The notes below the pieces were generated by a model. That model did not search any database, was not told the DNA's origin, and saw only the letters and a list, made by a program, of their open reading frames with translations. Made by a program: the position numbers and the translations under genes. Of a DNA stretch of 64,000 nucleotides, positions 9,684-19,925 are shown one piece after another (position 1 is the stretch's first letter; every line of letters begins with the position of its first letter). Source of the stretch: Streptomyces sp. AP-93 (GTDB lineage Bacteria; Actinomycetota; Actinomycetes; Streptomycetales; Streptomycetaceae); contig NZ_JALGBX010000005.1 of NCBI RefSeq assembly GCF_022808175.1, forward strand, positions 1 to 64,000. The letters run 5' to 3'.

Positions 9684-11188
9684 ACGGCCGGCTGAGCCGC
9701 GTTCTCGCGGCGACTGCCGTCCTCCTTTCGGCACTGTCGGCGCTGGCCGCCACGGGTCCGGCCGCGGCCCGGACCGCCGATCTCACCGCGGCCTGTCCTA
9801 CCACCGGACCCGTGTCCCAGCACTTCCACAGCGGCCACAACGGCGTCGACATCGCGGCCGACGTCGGGACACCGATCTACGCGGTGGGCGACGGCGAGGT
9901 GACCATCTCCGGATACACCGGCGACTACGGCCAGTGGATCCGCATCCTGCACCCCGACGGGAGGATCTCCGAGTACGGGCACATGTCCAGGCGGGACGTC
10001 TTCGAGGGCGACCGCGTCGTGGCGGGCCAGCAGATCGCCCTGGTGGGCGCGGAGGGCACCAACGTCGACGGCCCCCACCTCCACCTGCGGATCTGGGGGG
10101 ACCGGTCCACCTCCTACGGCATCGACCCCGAGGCCTACCTCGCGGAGCGCGGCGTCGTGCTGCCGTGCACCCCGGGCAGTGGTCCGCGGCCCAAGCCCTT
10201 GGTATATCCGGCGGAGTCGGGCCGGGTGGTGTCGGCGCGGTCGGCGGACGGACGCCTCGAGGTGTTCGCAGCCGGCGCCGATGGCGTGCAGCATGCCTGG
10301 CAGCAGGAAGTGAACGGCAACTGGTCGGCCTGGGAAACGCTCGGCGGGCCGGGCAACGCCGAACTGGCGATCGCATCCAATGCCGACGGCCGCCTGGAGA
10401 TGTTCGCCCTCGCCGGCAATACCTTCCAGCACCGCTGGCAGCTCTCTCCCTCCGGCGGCTGGTCGAACTGGGAGACCTTCGGCGGCGGCGGGCGCGACAC
10501 GGCGGCCGGCGTGAACGCCGACGGCCGGATCGAGGTCTACGCCTCCAACCCGTCCGGCATCTTCCACAGGTACCAGGTCGCCCCCAACGGCGGCTGGTCG
10601 GACTGGGAGCCCACCGGCGGAGGGCCCGCCAACGGCCGCGTGGAGATGGAGAAGTCGCCCGACGGCCGGCTCGAGGTGTTCGCCCTGGGTAGCGGCACCT
10701 TCCAGCACAAGTACCAGACGGCCCCCAACGGCGGGTGGTCGAACTGGGACGCCTTCGGAGGTGGCGGCCACGACCTCACCGTCGATCACAACGCCGACGG
10801 CCGCCTGGAGGTCTTCGCCTCCGGCCCGGAGGGTGTGTTCCACAAGTACCAGACGACCCTGACCAGTTGGTCGAACTGGGAGCCCACCGGCGGTCCCGCC
10901 GACGCGCAACTCACCAGTGCGCGCACAGCGGACGGACGGGTCGAGGTCTTCGCGATGAACGGCAGTACGGCCATGCACGCCTGGCAGACAGCCGTCAACG
11001 CATCTTACGGAGACTGGTCCGTCTTCGGCGGCGGCGGCACCGAAGTCACGGCGGTCGCCAACGCCGACGGGCGGATCGAGGTCTTCGGGAGCAGCCACGC
11101 CGGCACCTACCACAGATGGCAGACCGGCTTCTCCCGCTGGTCCGACTGGATGTGGCTCAACAACACCGCCGGCCCCGCCCTCGACTGA
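9680..11188 (+). CDS. Secreted M23 endopeptidase with seven-repeat PLL propeller
   Basis: This 502-residue protein begins at a GTG that overlaps the esterase stop (GTGA). A Sec signal peptide (1-30) precedes a LytM/M23 domain (about 45-160). Its zinc motif HNGVD (H53, D57), YGHM (H101) and HLHLR (H133, H135) are all intact, so it should be an active peptidoglycan endopeptidase. Residues 195-502 contain seven propeller repeats (ADGR(L/I/V)E(V/M)(F/Y), H-x-(W/Y)-Q, W-x-x-W) very like those of the lysozyme-like protein at 5.9-7.6 kb. The likely role is cell-wall cleavage directed by a lectin module. Whether the target is its own wall or that of a competitor cannot be told from the sequence. Confidence 0.88.
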   Translation: MNGRLSRVLAATAVLLSALSALAATGPAAARTADLTAACPTTGPVSQHFHSGHNGVDIAADVGTPIYAVGDGEVTISGYTGDYGQWIRILHPDGRISEYGHMSRRDVFEGDRVVAGQQIALVGAEGTNVDGPHLHLRIWGDRSTSYGIDPEAYLAERGVVLPCTPGSGPRPKPLVYPAESGRVVSARSADGRLEVFAAGADGVQHAWQQEVNGNWSAWETLGGPGNAELAIASNADGRLEMFALAGNTFQHRWQLSPSGGWSNWETFGGGGRDTAAGVNADGRIEVYASNPSGIFHRYQVAPNGGWSDWEPTGGGPANGRVEMEKSPDGRLEVFALGSGTFQHKYQTAPNGGWSNWDAFGGGGHDLTVDHNADGRLEVFASGPEGVFHKYQTTLTSWSNWEPTGGPADAQLTSARTADGRVEVFAMNGSTAMHAWQTAVNASYGDWSVFGGGGTEVTAVANADGRIEVFGSSHAGTYHRWQTGFSRWSDWMWLNNTAGPALD

Positions 11189-11216
11189 CGCCCTCCGACC
11201 GCCCCCACCCGACCCG

Positions 11217-11250
11217 TGGTCGGCCGTGCCCGCAGGGGCCCGGCCGACCA
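11217..11250 (+). terminator. Strong intercistronic stem-loop
   Basis: TGGTCGGCCG (11217-11226) pairs with CGGCCGACCA (11241-11250), and the inner GCCC/GGGC extends the stem around a GCAG loop with one mismatch. There is no U-tract. It lies between the M23 gene stop and the ribosome site of the GH43 gene, so it may attenuate transcription or protect an mRNA end. Confidence 0.5.
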
Positions 11251-11272
11251 GGCGGTCTCCCTGGAGAGACTC

Positions 11273-13333
11273 ATGCTTCCGATCAGCAGACGGAACCTGT
11301 TGCTGGGCGCCGCAGGGGCGGGCGCGCTCCCGTTCCCGGGCAACGGCCGGGCCGCGGCCCGGGCCGCCGACGCCGCACCGTCCGCGGCCCGGGCCGCCGA
11401 CGCCGCACCGCCCCCTCGCTGGGTCGGCGCGGGACCCTTCAGGTACGTCTACGACCCCTCCACCGCCGATGGCCCGCGCTATCTGAACGACCACACGCTG
11501 ATCAAGGCGCTGGGCCGCTGGCACCTGTTCAGCATCGTCGGACGCAGCGCCCCGCGCGGTGAATCCCCCGACAGTACGAGGGAGACCTCCTTCGCCCATG
11601 CCTCCGCGCCGAGCCCGAACGGGCCGTGGATCACCCACGCCGACGCACTCACCGTCGCCCCGTCCCACTTCGGCGAGGAGCACCTGTGGGCGCCCCACGT
11701 CGTGGAGGCGGGCGGCAGGTTCTGGATGTTCTACGCGGCCGGCGGCGCGAGCGGCGCCGCGATCAGCCTCGCCACCTCGTCCGACCTGTTCACCTGGACG
11801 CGCGAGCCCTCCGGCCCGCTGTTCCGCGGGCTCGCGGCGCGTGACCCGATGGTCCTGCGGGTCGGCGGCGAGTGGGTCATGTACTACACGGAACTCTCGG
11901 GCCCGGGCGGCCACCATGTGGTGGCCTGCCGGCGGTCCGCGGATCTGGTGCACTGGAGCGAACCGGGCACCGTGTTCACCGACGCGACCACGGACACGAC
12001 CGTCTCGGTCACCGAGTCTCCGTACGTCGTGGAACGGGACGGCTGGTACTACCTGTTCATCGGGCCGCGGGGCGGCTACGAGGGCACGGACGTGCTGGCG
12101 TCCCGGGACCCCTTCCACTTCGACCTCGCCGGCTACGCGGGCCACGTACCCGGTCACGCCGTGGAAGTGGTCGCCGACGGGGGCACCTGGTACGCGAGCG
12201 CCGCGGGCTGGTTCCGGGGCGGGCTGCACGTGGCGCCCCTCGAGTGGCGGGACACGCCACCGCCGTGGCAGAGCACCGACAACCCCGTGGCCGGCCTCGA
12301 CGCCGCCGGCCGCCTCACGGTGTTCGCGCTCGACGCCTCCGACCGTTCGATGCTCCGGCGCGTCCAGCTCGACCCGGACACCGACACCTGGTCGCAGTGG
12401 GAGGAGTTCGGCGGGCCGGCCGGTGCGGTCCCCACACTCGGCCGCAACGCCGACGGCGCGCTCGAGGTGTTCTCGCTCGCCCCGGAGGGCGCCAACCTGC
12501 ACCACCGGGCCCAGCGTCCGGACGGCGGCTGGTACGACTGGGAGGAGTTCGGCGGCCCGGCCGGCGCGGCCCCGGCCGTGGCCCGCGGCGCCGACGGCCG
12601 GCTGGAGGTGTTCGCCCTGAGCCCCGGCGGTGCCTCCGTCGCCCGGCGACGGCAGGGGGCACCGGGATCCCCGGCCTGGGACCCGTGGGAGACGGGCTTC
12701 GGCGGGGCCGCGGGCGCGCCGCCGGTGGTCGCGGCGAACGCCGACGGCCGGCTGGAGGTGTTCGCCCTCTCGCCCGGCGGCGCCGGGATCTTCCACCGGT
12801 GGCAGGAGACGCCGGGCGGCGCCTGGACCGCCGCGTGGCAGCGCTTCGGTACCGCGTCCGGCGCCGCGCCGCGGGTGGCCAGGGACGGCAGCGGCCGGCT
12901 CACCGTCGCCGCGATCGGACCGTCGGGGATGGGAACCTTCAGCCGGCGGCAGTCCGTGCCGAACGGAGGCTGGGACGAATGGCTGCCGATGTTCGGCTGG
13001 AGCGCCGCCGCCCCGGCGTTCGCCGCCAACACCGACGGCCGCCTCGAGGCGTTCTCGCTGACGCCCGGTGGCGCCCGGCTCGATCACCGCTGGCAGACCA
13101 CCCCCGGCGGAAGCTGGGATTCCGGCAGGGAGTTCGGTGAGCCCGGCATCAGGCTCGCCGCCCCGCCCGCGGCCGCGCTCGACCCCACCGGACGCACGCA
13201 CGTCTTCGCCGTCACCACCGAAGGCCGGATGCGCACCCGCGTCCAGGCCCGGCCGAGCGGCGGCTGGCGGCCGTGGACGGCCTTCGGCGACCGGACGGTC
13301 GCACCCGTCGTATCGGGCAGTCCCGCACTCTGA
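11273..13333 (+). CDS. Tat-exported GH43-like glycosidase with seven-repeat propeller
   Basis: This 686-residue protein starts at an ATG with GGAGAG upstream. ISRRNLLLGAAGAG is a twin-arginine signal, followed by a duplicated ARAADAAP linker. Residues about 50-335 read as a five-bladed GH43/GH32-clan domain: YDPSTADGP near residue 60, LWAPHV (139-143), ARDPMVL (D191) and TESPYVVE (E248) are candidate base, modulator and acid residues. Residues about 345-686 hold seven propeller repeats (xGRLxVFAL), more divergent than those in the two neighbouring proteins. GH43 enzymes act on arabinan, xylan or galactan, and the substrate is not decided here. It follows the M23 gene by 84 bases on the same strand. 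Confidence 0.8.
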   Translation: MLPISRRNLLLGAAGAGALPFPGNGRAAARAADAAPSAARAADAAPPPRWVGAGPFRYVYDPSTADGPRYLNDHTLIKALGRWHLFSIVGRSAPRGESPDSTRETSFAHASAPSPNGPWITHADALTVAPSHFGEEHLWAPHVVEAGGRFWMFYAAGGASGAAISLATSSDLFTWTREPSGPLFRGLAARDPMVLRVGGEWVMYYTELSGPGGHHVVACRRSADLVHWSEPGTVFTDATTDTTVSVTESPYVVERDGWYYLFIGPRGGYEGTDVLASRDPFHFDLAGYAGHVPGHAVEVVADGGTWYASAAGWFRGGLHVAPLEWRDTPPPWQSTDNPVAGLDAAGRLTVFALDASDRSMLRRVQLDPDTDTWSQWEEFGGPAGAVPTLGRNADGALEVFSLAPEGANLHHRAQRPDGGWYDWEEFGGPAGAAPAVARGADGRLEVFALSPGGASVARRRQGAPGSPAWDPWETGFGGAAGAPPVVAANADGRLEVFALSPGGAGIFHRWQETPGGAWTAAWQRFGTASGAAPRVARDGSGRLTVAAIGPSGMGTFSRRQSVPNGGWDEWLPMFGWSAAAPAFAANTDGRLEAFSLTPGGARLDHRWQTTPGGSWDSGREFGEPGIRLAAPPAAALDPTGRTHVFAVTTEGRMRTRVQARPSGGWRPWTAFGDRTVAPVVSGSPAL

Positions 13334-13818
13334 GCCAGGAGTGCGGATCGCGCCAAGTGAAAGAGGCGAAAGGTCGGTTCCGTGGCGCCGCTACCCCGCG
13401 GACCACGGTGACCTTCCCCACCCCGGCAGGTCCCGGACGGGACGTCCGCGACCGGGGCGGGAGGGCGGATCCCGCGCGGGCGTGGACGGCGACGGTACGC
13501 CGTCCTCGCCCGCGGCGGCACGACAACTTCCACCGATCCGCTCGGCAGAGAGTCGAAAACAACCCCAAACCGCCACCGCCGACACGGAGTCGGGGTGACC
13601 CGGGACACAGCGGCGCCGACCGCGCGGAGGGGGCCGGCGAGCCTTCCGGACAGGGCCCTCGGGAGCTTCCCGGGGAAGCCGGCGCGGGCAGTCCGACCCG
13701 CCGGACCGACCCGACGGACCGCCCCGTCCGAAGTGGCTGAAGTGCGCCGATGAACTCCCTTGAGAGATGAGTATTGTTCCACTCACGGTCAGGTACGACG
13801 TGTGGAACGGGGGGAGCG
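13334..13818. other. Intergenic region, nothing recognised
   Basis: These 485 bases lie between the GH43-like gene and the FHA gene. Open frames on both strands lack homology-like motifs and ribosome sites. The last 80 bases are less GC-rich and probably hold the promoter of the FHA-kinase operon, but no confident -35/-10 pair was picked. Confidence 0.4.
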
Positions 13819-14628
13819 GTGAGCGGTGTGGTCGTCCATCTGCCGCAGGGGTGTAGTGGCGCCGACGGCGGCGAACCGAACGGCGACGCCGTGACGTTAC
13901 GCCTCGGACCGGGCGAAGTCGCCCGCTTCGGACGCGGCTCCGCGACGATCCCCGTAGAGCTCCGTCTCGCTGACGTGGCGATCTCCCGGCTCGCCGGAGA
14001 GATCCGCGTGGCCGATGATCACTGGCAGTTGACGAACCACAGCACCACCCACAGCTACCTCGTGGAGAACCCGGAGGGCGCCGGCGAGTACTTGAGGGTT
14101 CCGCCCCGCCGGGTAGGGGCGCCCGTCCCGTTCGAGTTCTCACGCGTCGTGCTGCCCACCCGCAGCGATGTCCCCGTCTCCTTCCAGGTGTTCGCACCCG
14201 ACCACATCTACCTGGATCCGGAAGCCATGGGCGCCCCCTGGGGCCGCCTCACGGTCACCGCGTACTCCCTGGACGAAACGGCCACGTACTTCCTCGTCCT
14301 CGTCGCCCTCTGCGAACCGCGCCTGCGCGACCAGTCCCGCGTCGCGGTCCCCACGACCCCCCAGATCGTCGAACGGCTCAAGGGCCACGCCGCCTGCGCC
14401 ACCCTGACCGCGCGCGCGGTCAGCTCGCACATCGACTACCTCGCCGAGGAGAAGCTGCGCATCGGCGCCTCGGACCCGCGCGAACCCGGCAAGGGCGACC
14501 GCCGCAACGGCAAGCGCGAGGAGATCGTCGGGCTGGCGCTGCGGTTCGGGCTCGTGCGCGAGGAGCACCTGACGCTGCTGCCACCCCTGACGGGGGCCGG
14601 CGGACGGGAGCGGCAGACCGCGCGATGA
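13819..14628 (+). CDS. FHA-domain protein
   Basis: This 269-residue soluble protein starts at a GTG with GGGGGGAG directly upstream. An earlier in-frame TTG at 13774 has no ribosome site. The N-terminal 100 residues show the forkhead-associated pattern: RFGRGS, then ISRLAGEI, HWQLTNHST and HSYLVENPEG. These correspond to the phosphothreonine-binding loops. The C-terminal part (IVERLKGHAACATLTARAVS and later LGLALRFGLV-like helices) may be a winged-helix-like module. Its stop overlaps the kinase start (ATGA), so it is probably a substrate or phospho-dependent partner of that kinase. Confidence 0.8.
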   Translation: MSGVVVHLPQGCSGADGGEPNGDAVTLRLGPGEVARFGRGSATIPVELRLADVAISRLAGEIRVADDHWQLTNHSTTHSYLVENPEGAGEYLRVPPRRVGAPVPFEFSRVVLPTRSDVPVSFQVFAPDHIYLDPEAMGAPWGRLTVTAYSLDETATYFLVLVALCEPRLRDQSRVAVPTTPQIVERLKGHAACATLTARAVSSHIDYLAEEKLRIGASDPREPGKGDRRNGKREEIVGLALRFGLVREEHLTLLPPLTGAGGRERQTAR

Positions 14629-16064
14629 CGACGCCCCACGCCGTGCGCGGCATCACGGAATGCGACGGCACGGACCTGCTCCTGCCCGGCCACCGGGTGC
14701 AGGGCTGGACGATCACCAGCCTGATCGGGGCCGGAGGCTGGTCCACCGTCTACGCCGCACGGCCCGCCGACAGGTACCCGGACCGGACCGGCCGGGCATC
14801 CGCGCACCCGTCCGCGGCACCGGCAGACATCGCGCTCAAGATCATGCCGACCGCCGGGTACGCTCCGCGCCAGACGCGCAGGATCGTGGAATCCGCCCGC
14901 CGGGAGGTCGAACTGGGACGCAGGGCCGGGCACGCACGGCTGATCCGCCTCCTGGACTCCTTCGTCCTCGAGGCACCGGACCGCCCCGCTCTGGACGGCG
15001 CGATCGTGCTGGTCATGGAGCGGGCCGCGGGCAGCCTGCGGGAACTCCTCGACGCCGGGGTGGCCGAGGCCGACCGCGCCCGGCTGATCGCGGGGATCTG
15101 CGAGGGACTCGCCCACCTCCACCGGTCGGGTTGGGTCCACGCCGACCTCAAGCCGGAGAACGTCCTGCTGGACGGCGACCGTTCCGTGAAGCTCTCGGAC
15201 TTCGGGCTCGCCACCCAGATGACGGGAACGTACGGGTACGCGCCCCCGATGGGCACCTTGGACTACCTTCCGCCCGAGCGCTGGCGGGCACCCCTCGGCG
15301 AGCTGGGCGTGAAGGTCCGGCCGAGTGCCGACATCTGGGCCCTGGGCATCATCATCCACGAGGTCTTCGGCTCCGGCGCCTCCCCGTTCTCCGGCGCCAC
15401 CCCCATGGCACGGGGCGCCGCCGTCCAGGAGTACGGAGAAGGGCGCGCGCCGCTGCGCATGGACCAGGCCGTGCCGCCGTTCTGGCGGGCACTGGCCGCC
15501 GACTGCCTCGCCCCGACCCACGCGGCACGTGTCCAGCACACCGCGGAGAGCCTGCTCGCCCGCATCGCCGCCGAACAGGAGGCGCTCGGGCGGGGCACGG
15601 GACGGCGGTGGGGCCGGGCCCGCGCCGCGATCCTCACCACCGCGCTCTGCGGGATCGCCGGTACGACCCTGTGGTCGGACGCGGCACGGGCGAGCTCCTC
15701 CGCACTGGACGGCCCGGAGGGCGCGGCGGCCGCCACGATCCGGGTGTTCAATGCGGAGAAGGGCTGCCAGGAGCGGGCGGACCGGGACCCGCAGTGCAGT
15801 CTGGGCCTGGCGATCGACCCGATGCTCCAGTACACCGCGGACAACGTCGTACCGTCCCGGGTGTGGCACGGCGACATCCTCGCCGTCGACTGCCAGTTGC
15901 CCGACGGCCGGGCCGTCATCGACGAGGCGGACCTGCAGTCCACCCGCTGGTTCCACGTCCGCCTCCCGCCCGGCTCCACACCCCGCGCAGCGTGGCTCCC
16001 CGCCGTCCGCACGAAGGACCGCCCAGCGCTGGAGGGGTGCCCGCACCCCGCGACCGGGCGCTGA
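14625..16064 (+). CDS. Membrane-anchored Ser/Thr protein kinase
   Basis: This 479-residue protein has a Hanks-type kinase domain at about 28-315: glycine loop GAGGWSTVY (35-43), Lys72 in ALKIM, catalytic loop HADLKPENV (H172, D174, N179) and DFG at 192-194. HAD replaces the commoner HRD, which may remove the activation-loop Arg requirement. A basic stretch GRRWGRAR is followed by a single hydrophobic segment (about 335-350). A C-terminal domain of about 130 residues follows, with Cys residues in EKGCQERADRDPQCS, and is probably extracellular. It is neither PASTA nor PQQ. The stop-start overlap with the FHA gene indicates one operon. Confidence 0.88.
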   Translation: MTTPHAVRGITECDGTDLLLPGHRVQGWTITSLIGAGGWSTVYAARPADRYPDRTGRASAHPSAAPADIALKIMPTAGYAPRQTRRIVESARREVELGRRAGHARLIRLLDSFVLEAPDRPALDGAIVLVMERAAGSLRELLDAGVAEADRARLIAGICEGLAHLHRSGWVHADLKPENVLLDGDRSVKLSDFGLATQMTGTYGYAPPMGTLDYLPPERWRAPLGELGVKVRPSADIWALGIIIHEVFGSGASPFSGATPMARGAAVQEYGEGRAPLRMDQAVPPFWRALAADCLAPTHAARVQHTAESLLARIAAEQEALGRGTGRRWGRARAAILTTALCGIAGTTLWSDAARASSSALDGPEGAAAATIRVFNAEKGCQERADRDPQCSLGLAIDPMLQYTADNVVPSRVWHGDILAVDCQLPDGRAVIDEADLQSTRWFHVRLPPGSTPRAAWLPAVRTKDRPALEGCPHPATGR

Positions 16065-16103
16065 CGCCCCCGGCCGGTACCGTCACCAGCAGCTGGCCGT
16101 ATG

Positions 16104-17012
16104 TCAGCTCTCGAACAGGGCCTGGCCGATGTACGTGCCAGGGGTGGCGCCGGCCGGTGCGGGGGTCGGCCTGCCAGGCGAGGAAGAGCATTCCGGCGTC
16201 GGGGGTTCCGTCGGGGCGGAGGCCGTCGTGGTAGGACCAGCCGCGGCGGAGCATGGTCGAGCCGCTGGTGGTGGCGGGTGCGGCGAGGCGGTTCCGTCGA
16301 GGTGGCCCATGAGGTTGCGGTGTGCTCCGCCGGGCGAGGCGCCCTCGGGTGCGCTGGTGAAGCCGGACATGGTCCACCGGATCTTCGCTTCCCCCTGGGC
16401 CAGGCGCTGGAGTGTGCGCAGGGCGTGGACGGTGACGAGCGGGTCGTCGGCGCCGATCTGTACGAACAGGTCTCCGCCGCTGCGGGCGGGGTCGAGCTGG
16501 TCGTCCGGGAAGGCCGGCAGGGGAGCGAGGGCCTCGGGGCGCGCGGAGGCCATGCCCATGCGGTCGAAGAAGGCTGAGCCGAGCCCGAAGGTGAAGGTGA
16601 GCGCTGCGGGGCCGACACCTTGGGCCGCCCCGGGTGTCGACGGCGCGGGAGCCGGGTGGAGAGAGTTCCTCCCCGACGGGCTCGCCGCGGGTGAGCCGTT
16701 CGGCGGCGGTGCTCCACCGCAGCAGCAGGGCGGCGGCCCGGCCGCGGTCGGTGCGCGTACCGAAGTCGAAGGCGGCCAGGCGGACATGGGCCTGGCGGGG
16801 GTGGAGGATTCCCGCCTGGTGCCGGCCGTGGAACGGGATGGTGTGCGCGGGGGTGGTCGGGGCTTCGTCCCCGCGGAGGGAGGAGAGGGCCGCCGTCCCG
16901 GCGCCGAGGACGCCGAGTCCGCCCGCGCTGAGCAGGACCCGCCGGCGCAGCGGCCGGCGGCTTCCCGTACCCGCGTCAGTGTTTCCACCGTCGACCACCG
17001 GATCGACGACAC
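16104..17012 (-). pseudogene. Dyp-type peroxidase, frameshifted and internally deleted
   Basis: Peroxidase sequence is spread over two frames. RRPLRRRVLLSAGGLG (Tat-like) and the next 90 residues are in one frame. LTFTFGLGSAFFDRMG through NLMGHLDGT (the GxxDG heme-distal motif) are in the next frame. LRRGWSYHDG and AGMLFLAWQADPRTG are back in the first, and GTYIGQALFES at the stop is in the second again. Frame changes fall near 16632, 16290 and 16150. Between GHLDGT and LRRGWSY about 70 family residues are missing, including the segment that normally carries the proximal heme His. It cannot be a working peroxidase unless the sequence is wrong here. Confidence 0.75.
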
Positions 17013-17019
17013 CGACCCA

Positions 17020-17466
17020 CAGCTGGTTCAGCTCGGAGACGTAGCGTCCGCCCTTGGTGTCCTGGGGGACGACCAGGCGCGGTCCGGAGGCGCCCTCGAA
17101 GGGGGTTCCGTCCTCGGAAACGGCCAGCAGGACCTGGGACTCAGGACGCCCTGGTAGGTGTGCTTCTGCGGGCCCTTGGCGCTGGTGAACTCGACCGACA
17201 CCGAGGTCTGCGGCAGGGCGCGGAGTTCGGTCAGGGTGACCGTGTACGGCTTGTCGATCTGCCCGGCCACACGGACCTCGCCCGGCTTCAGCGGAGGCAG
17301 GGAGCTCGCGGCGGAGGGCGGCGCGGAAGCGGACGGGGAAGCGGAAGTCGTCGCGGACGATGCGGCCTTGGTGCCGGCGGACTCTGCGCAGCCGGTCAGG
17401 AGAAGCCCCCCCGACGGCGAGCGAGGCTCCCCAGACCCGGGTGCGGAGGCTGATGTGGTGAGGCAT
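17020..17466 (-). pseudogene. Lipoprotein with sulfite-oxidase/molybdopterin-like domain, frameshifted
   Basis: The ATG at 17464-17466 has AAGGGA upstream, and the product begins MPHHISLRTRVWGASLAVGG. At a run of seven G (17406-17412 on the minus strand) the frame breaks. With six G it would read LLLTGCAES, a perfect lipobox. The shifted frame continues with a Ser/Pro linker and PYTVTLTELRALPQTSV, typical of small molybdopterin-oxidoreductase-like domains. Near 17155 the frame changes again to PRLVVPQDTKGGRYVSEL, with the middle of the domain missing. It lies directly upstream of the broken peroxidase, so both were probably one operon that has decayed. Confidence 0.65.
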
Positions 17467-17950
17467 GGGCGTGTCCCTTCCGGCGCCTGGGCGACTGCCT
17501 CGCGGGTGCGAGGTTGGCCGGCAATGCCCTCGGTCTCACGGCATGACGGAGCCCCTGCTCACCGAACACCGCGATCGGCAAGCAGGGGCTTCCTTCACCA
17601 CGCCCGCTGTGGCAGCGAGAGCCGCAGGCGGCCAAGGGGCGGGTGTCCGCAGCCAGTGAATCAACTGTCGACCGGGCAGGGCGACTGGTCCTGGATACGG
17701 AAGCCGGCCATCCTGGCCGGTGTGGATGCAGTAAATCATCCAAGAGGTGAATGTGTCATAAGTAGCAGCATGTGCAAGCTGGGTAGCCAAGAAACCTTGG
17801 TAGGTGCCGATCCTGGAGATGGGGATGGTGCTGACTCGGGAGTGTCATGCGGTGAAGTGCGGGCACGGCGCGGCCTGCGGTCCAGCGTCCAAGCCGGGGC
17901 TCGGGGTGCGCTCGGGCGTCGTGGCGGTCTGGGTCTTGGCGGGCGCCGCA
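17467..17950. other. Intergenic region with one long inverted repeat
   Basis: The only structure seen is the inverted repeat at 17551-17591. The stretch around 17730-17810 is clearly less GC-rich than the surroundings (TAAATCATCCAAGAGG...), which may mark acquired DNA or a promoter. No gene could be supported on either strand. Confidence 0.4.
17551..17591. terminator. Inverted repeat AGCCCCTGCT...AGCAGGGGCT
   Basis: A perfect 10-bp inverted repeat (17551-17560 and 17582-17591) with a 21-base loop is followed on the plus strand by TCCTTC. It could be a weak terminator or a leftover transposon end. Confidence 0.35.
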
Positions 17951-18373
17951 CTATCGGGTGGCGAGGCGTTCCAGCAGGGTGGCGCTGCGTGCCAGTACCG
18001 CCCGCTCCTCATCCGTGAGTTCGGCTTCGATGGCCTGCGCCAGCCAGCCGGCCCTGCGGCCGCGCTCCGCTTCGAGTGCCGCCCGGCCCGCGTCCGACAG
18101 TTCGACCAGCGACTTGCGGCCGTCCGTGGGGTGCGCGCGGCGGGTGATCAGGTGCTGCTCCATGAGGAGCCCCACCGCCCGGGCCATCGACTGGGGGCGT
18201 ACGCGCTGGTCGGCCGCGAGGTCGCTGGTGGTCATGGCGCCGTCGCGGTCGAGCGCGCCGAGCACGGCGACCTGGCCCAGCGGGATACGGTCCTCGTGCT
18301 TCACGCGCCGGGTGAGTTTGCCCATCGCGGTGCGCAGTTCAGCGGCGATGGCGGCGGCTTCCGAAGTCGGCAT
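17951..18373 (-). CDS. MarR-family transcriptional regulator
   Basis: This 140-residue protein has the winged helix of MarR proteins. A dimer helix is followed by GQVAVLGALDRDGAMTTSDL, the recognition region VRPQSMARAVGLL, and a wing HPTDGRKSLVELS. It is a cytoplasmic DNA-binding dimer, usually a ligand-released repressor. It is divergent from an enolase gene across a 164-base gap containing a perfect 16-bp palindrome at 18421-18457. That palindrome is the obvious operator, so autoregulation and control of the enolase are both expected. The start ATG is at 18371-18373. Confidence 0.92.
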   Translation of the reverse strand: MPTSEAAAIAAELRTAMGKLTRRVKHEDRIPLGQVAVLGALDRDGAMTTSDLAADQRVRPQSMARAVGLLMEQHLITRRAHPTDGRKSLVELSDAGRAALEAERGRRAGWLAQAIEAELTDEERAVLARSATLLERLATR

Positions 18374-18414
18374 AAGGCACCTTACCGCGCAGGTCAGCGC
18401 TCTTGTGCAGCTGA

Positions 18415-19848
<1,434 letters not shown>

Positions 19849-19873
19849 TCGGCGGGCAGGGGAACGCGCCAGG

Positions 19874-19904
19874 CCGGGACCGGTGGCAAAACCACCGGTC
19901 CCGG
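19874..19904. terminator. Bidirectional hairpin terminator
   Basis: CCGGGACCGGTGG (19874-19886) and its exact complement (19892-19904) form a 13-bp stem with a CAAAA loop. A short pyrimidine run follows. It separates the convergent enolase and lanthipeptide genes. Confidence 0.75.
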
Positions 19905-19925
19905 ACCTTTCCGGGTGCCGGCTGG

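Noticed and set aside
9587..13201. 1204-residue open frame on the minus strand
   Set aside because: It is the mirror of three well-supported plus-strand genes. Its composition (Gly/Arg/Val-rich, no domains) is typical of antisense frames in high-GC DNA.
17536..17790. 84-residue minus-strand frame in the low-GC patch
   Set aside because: No ribosome site, no motif, and poor third-position bias. The patch is better explained as noncoding.
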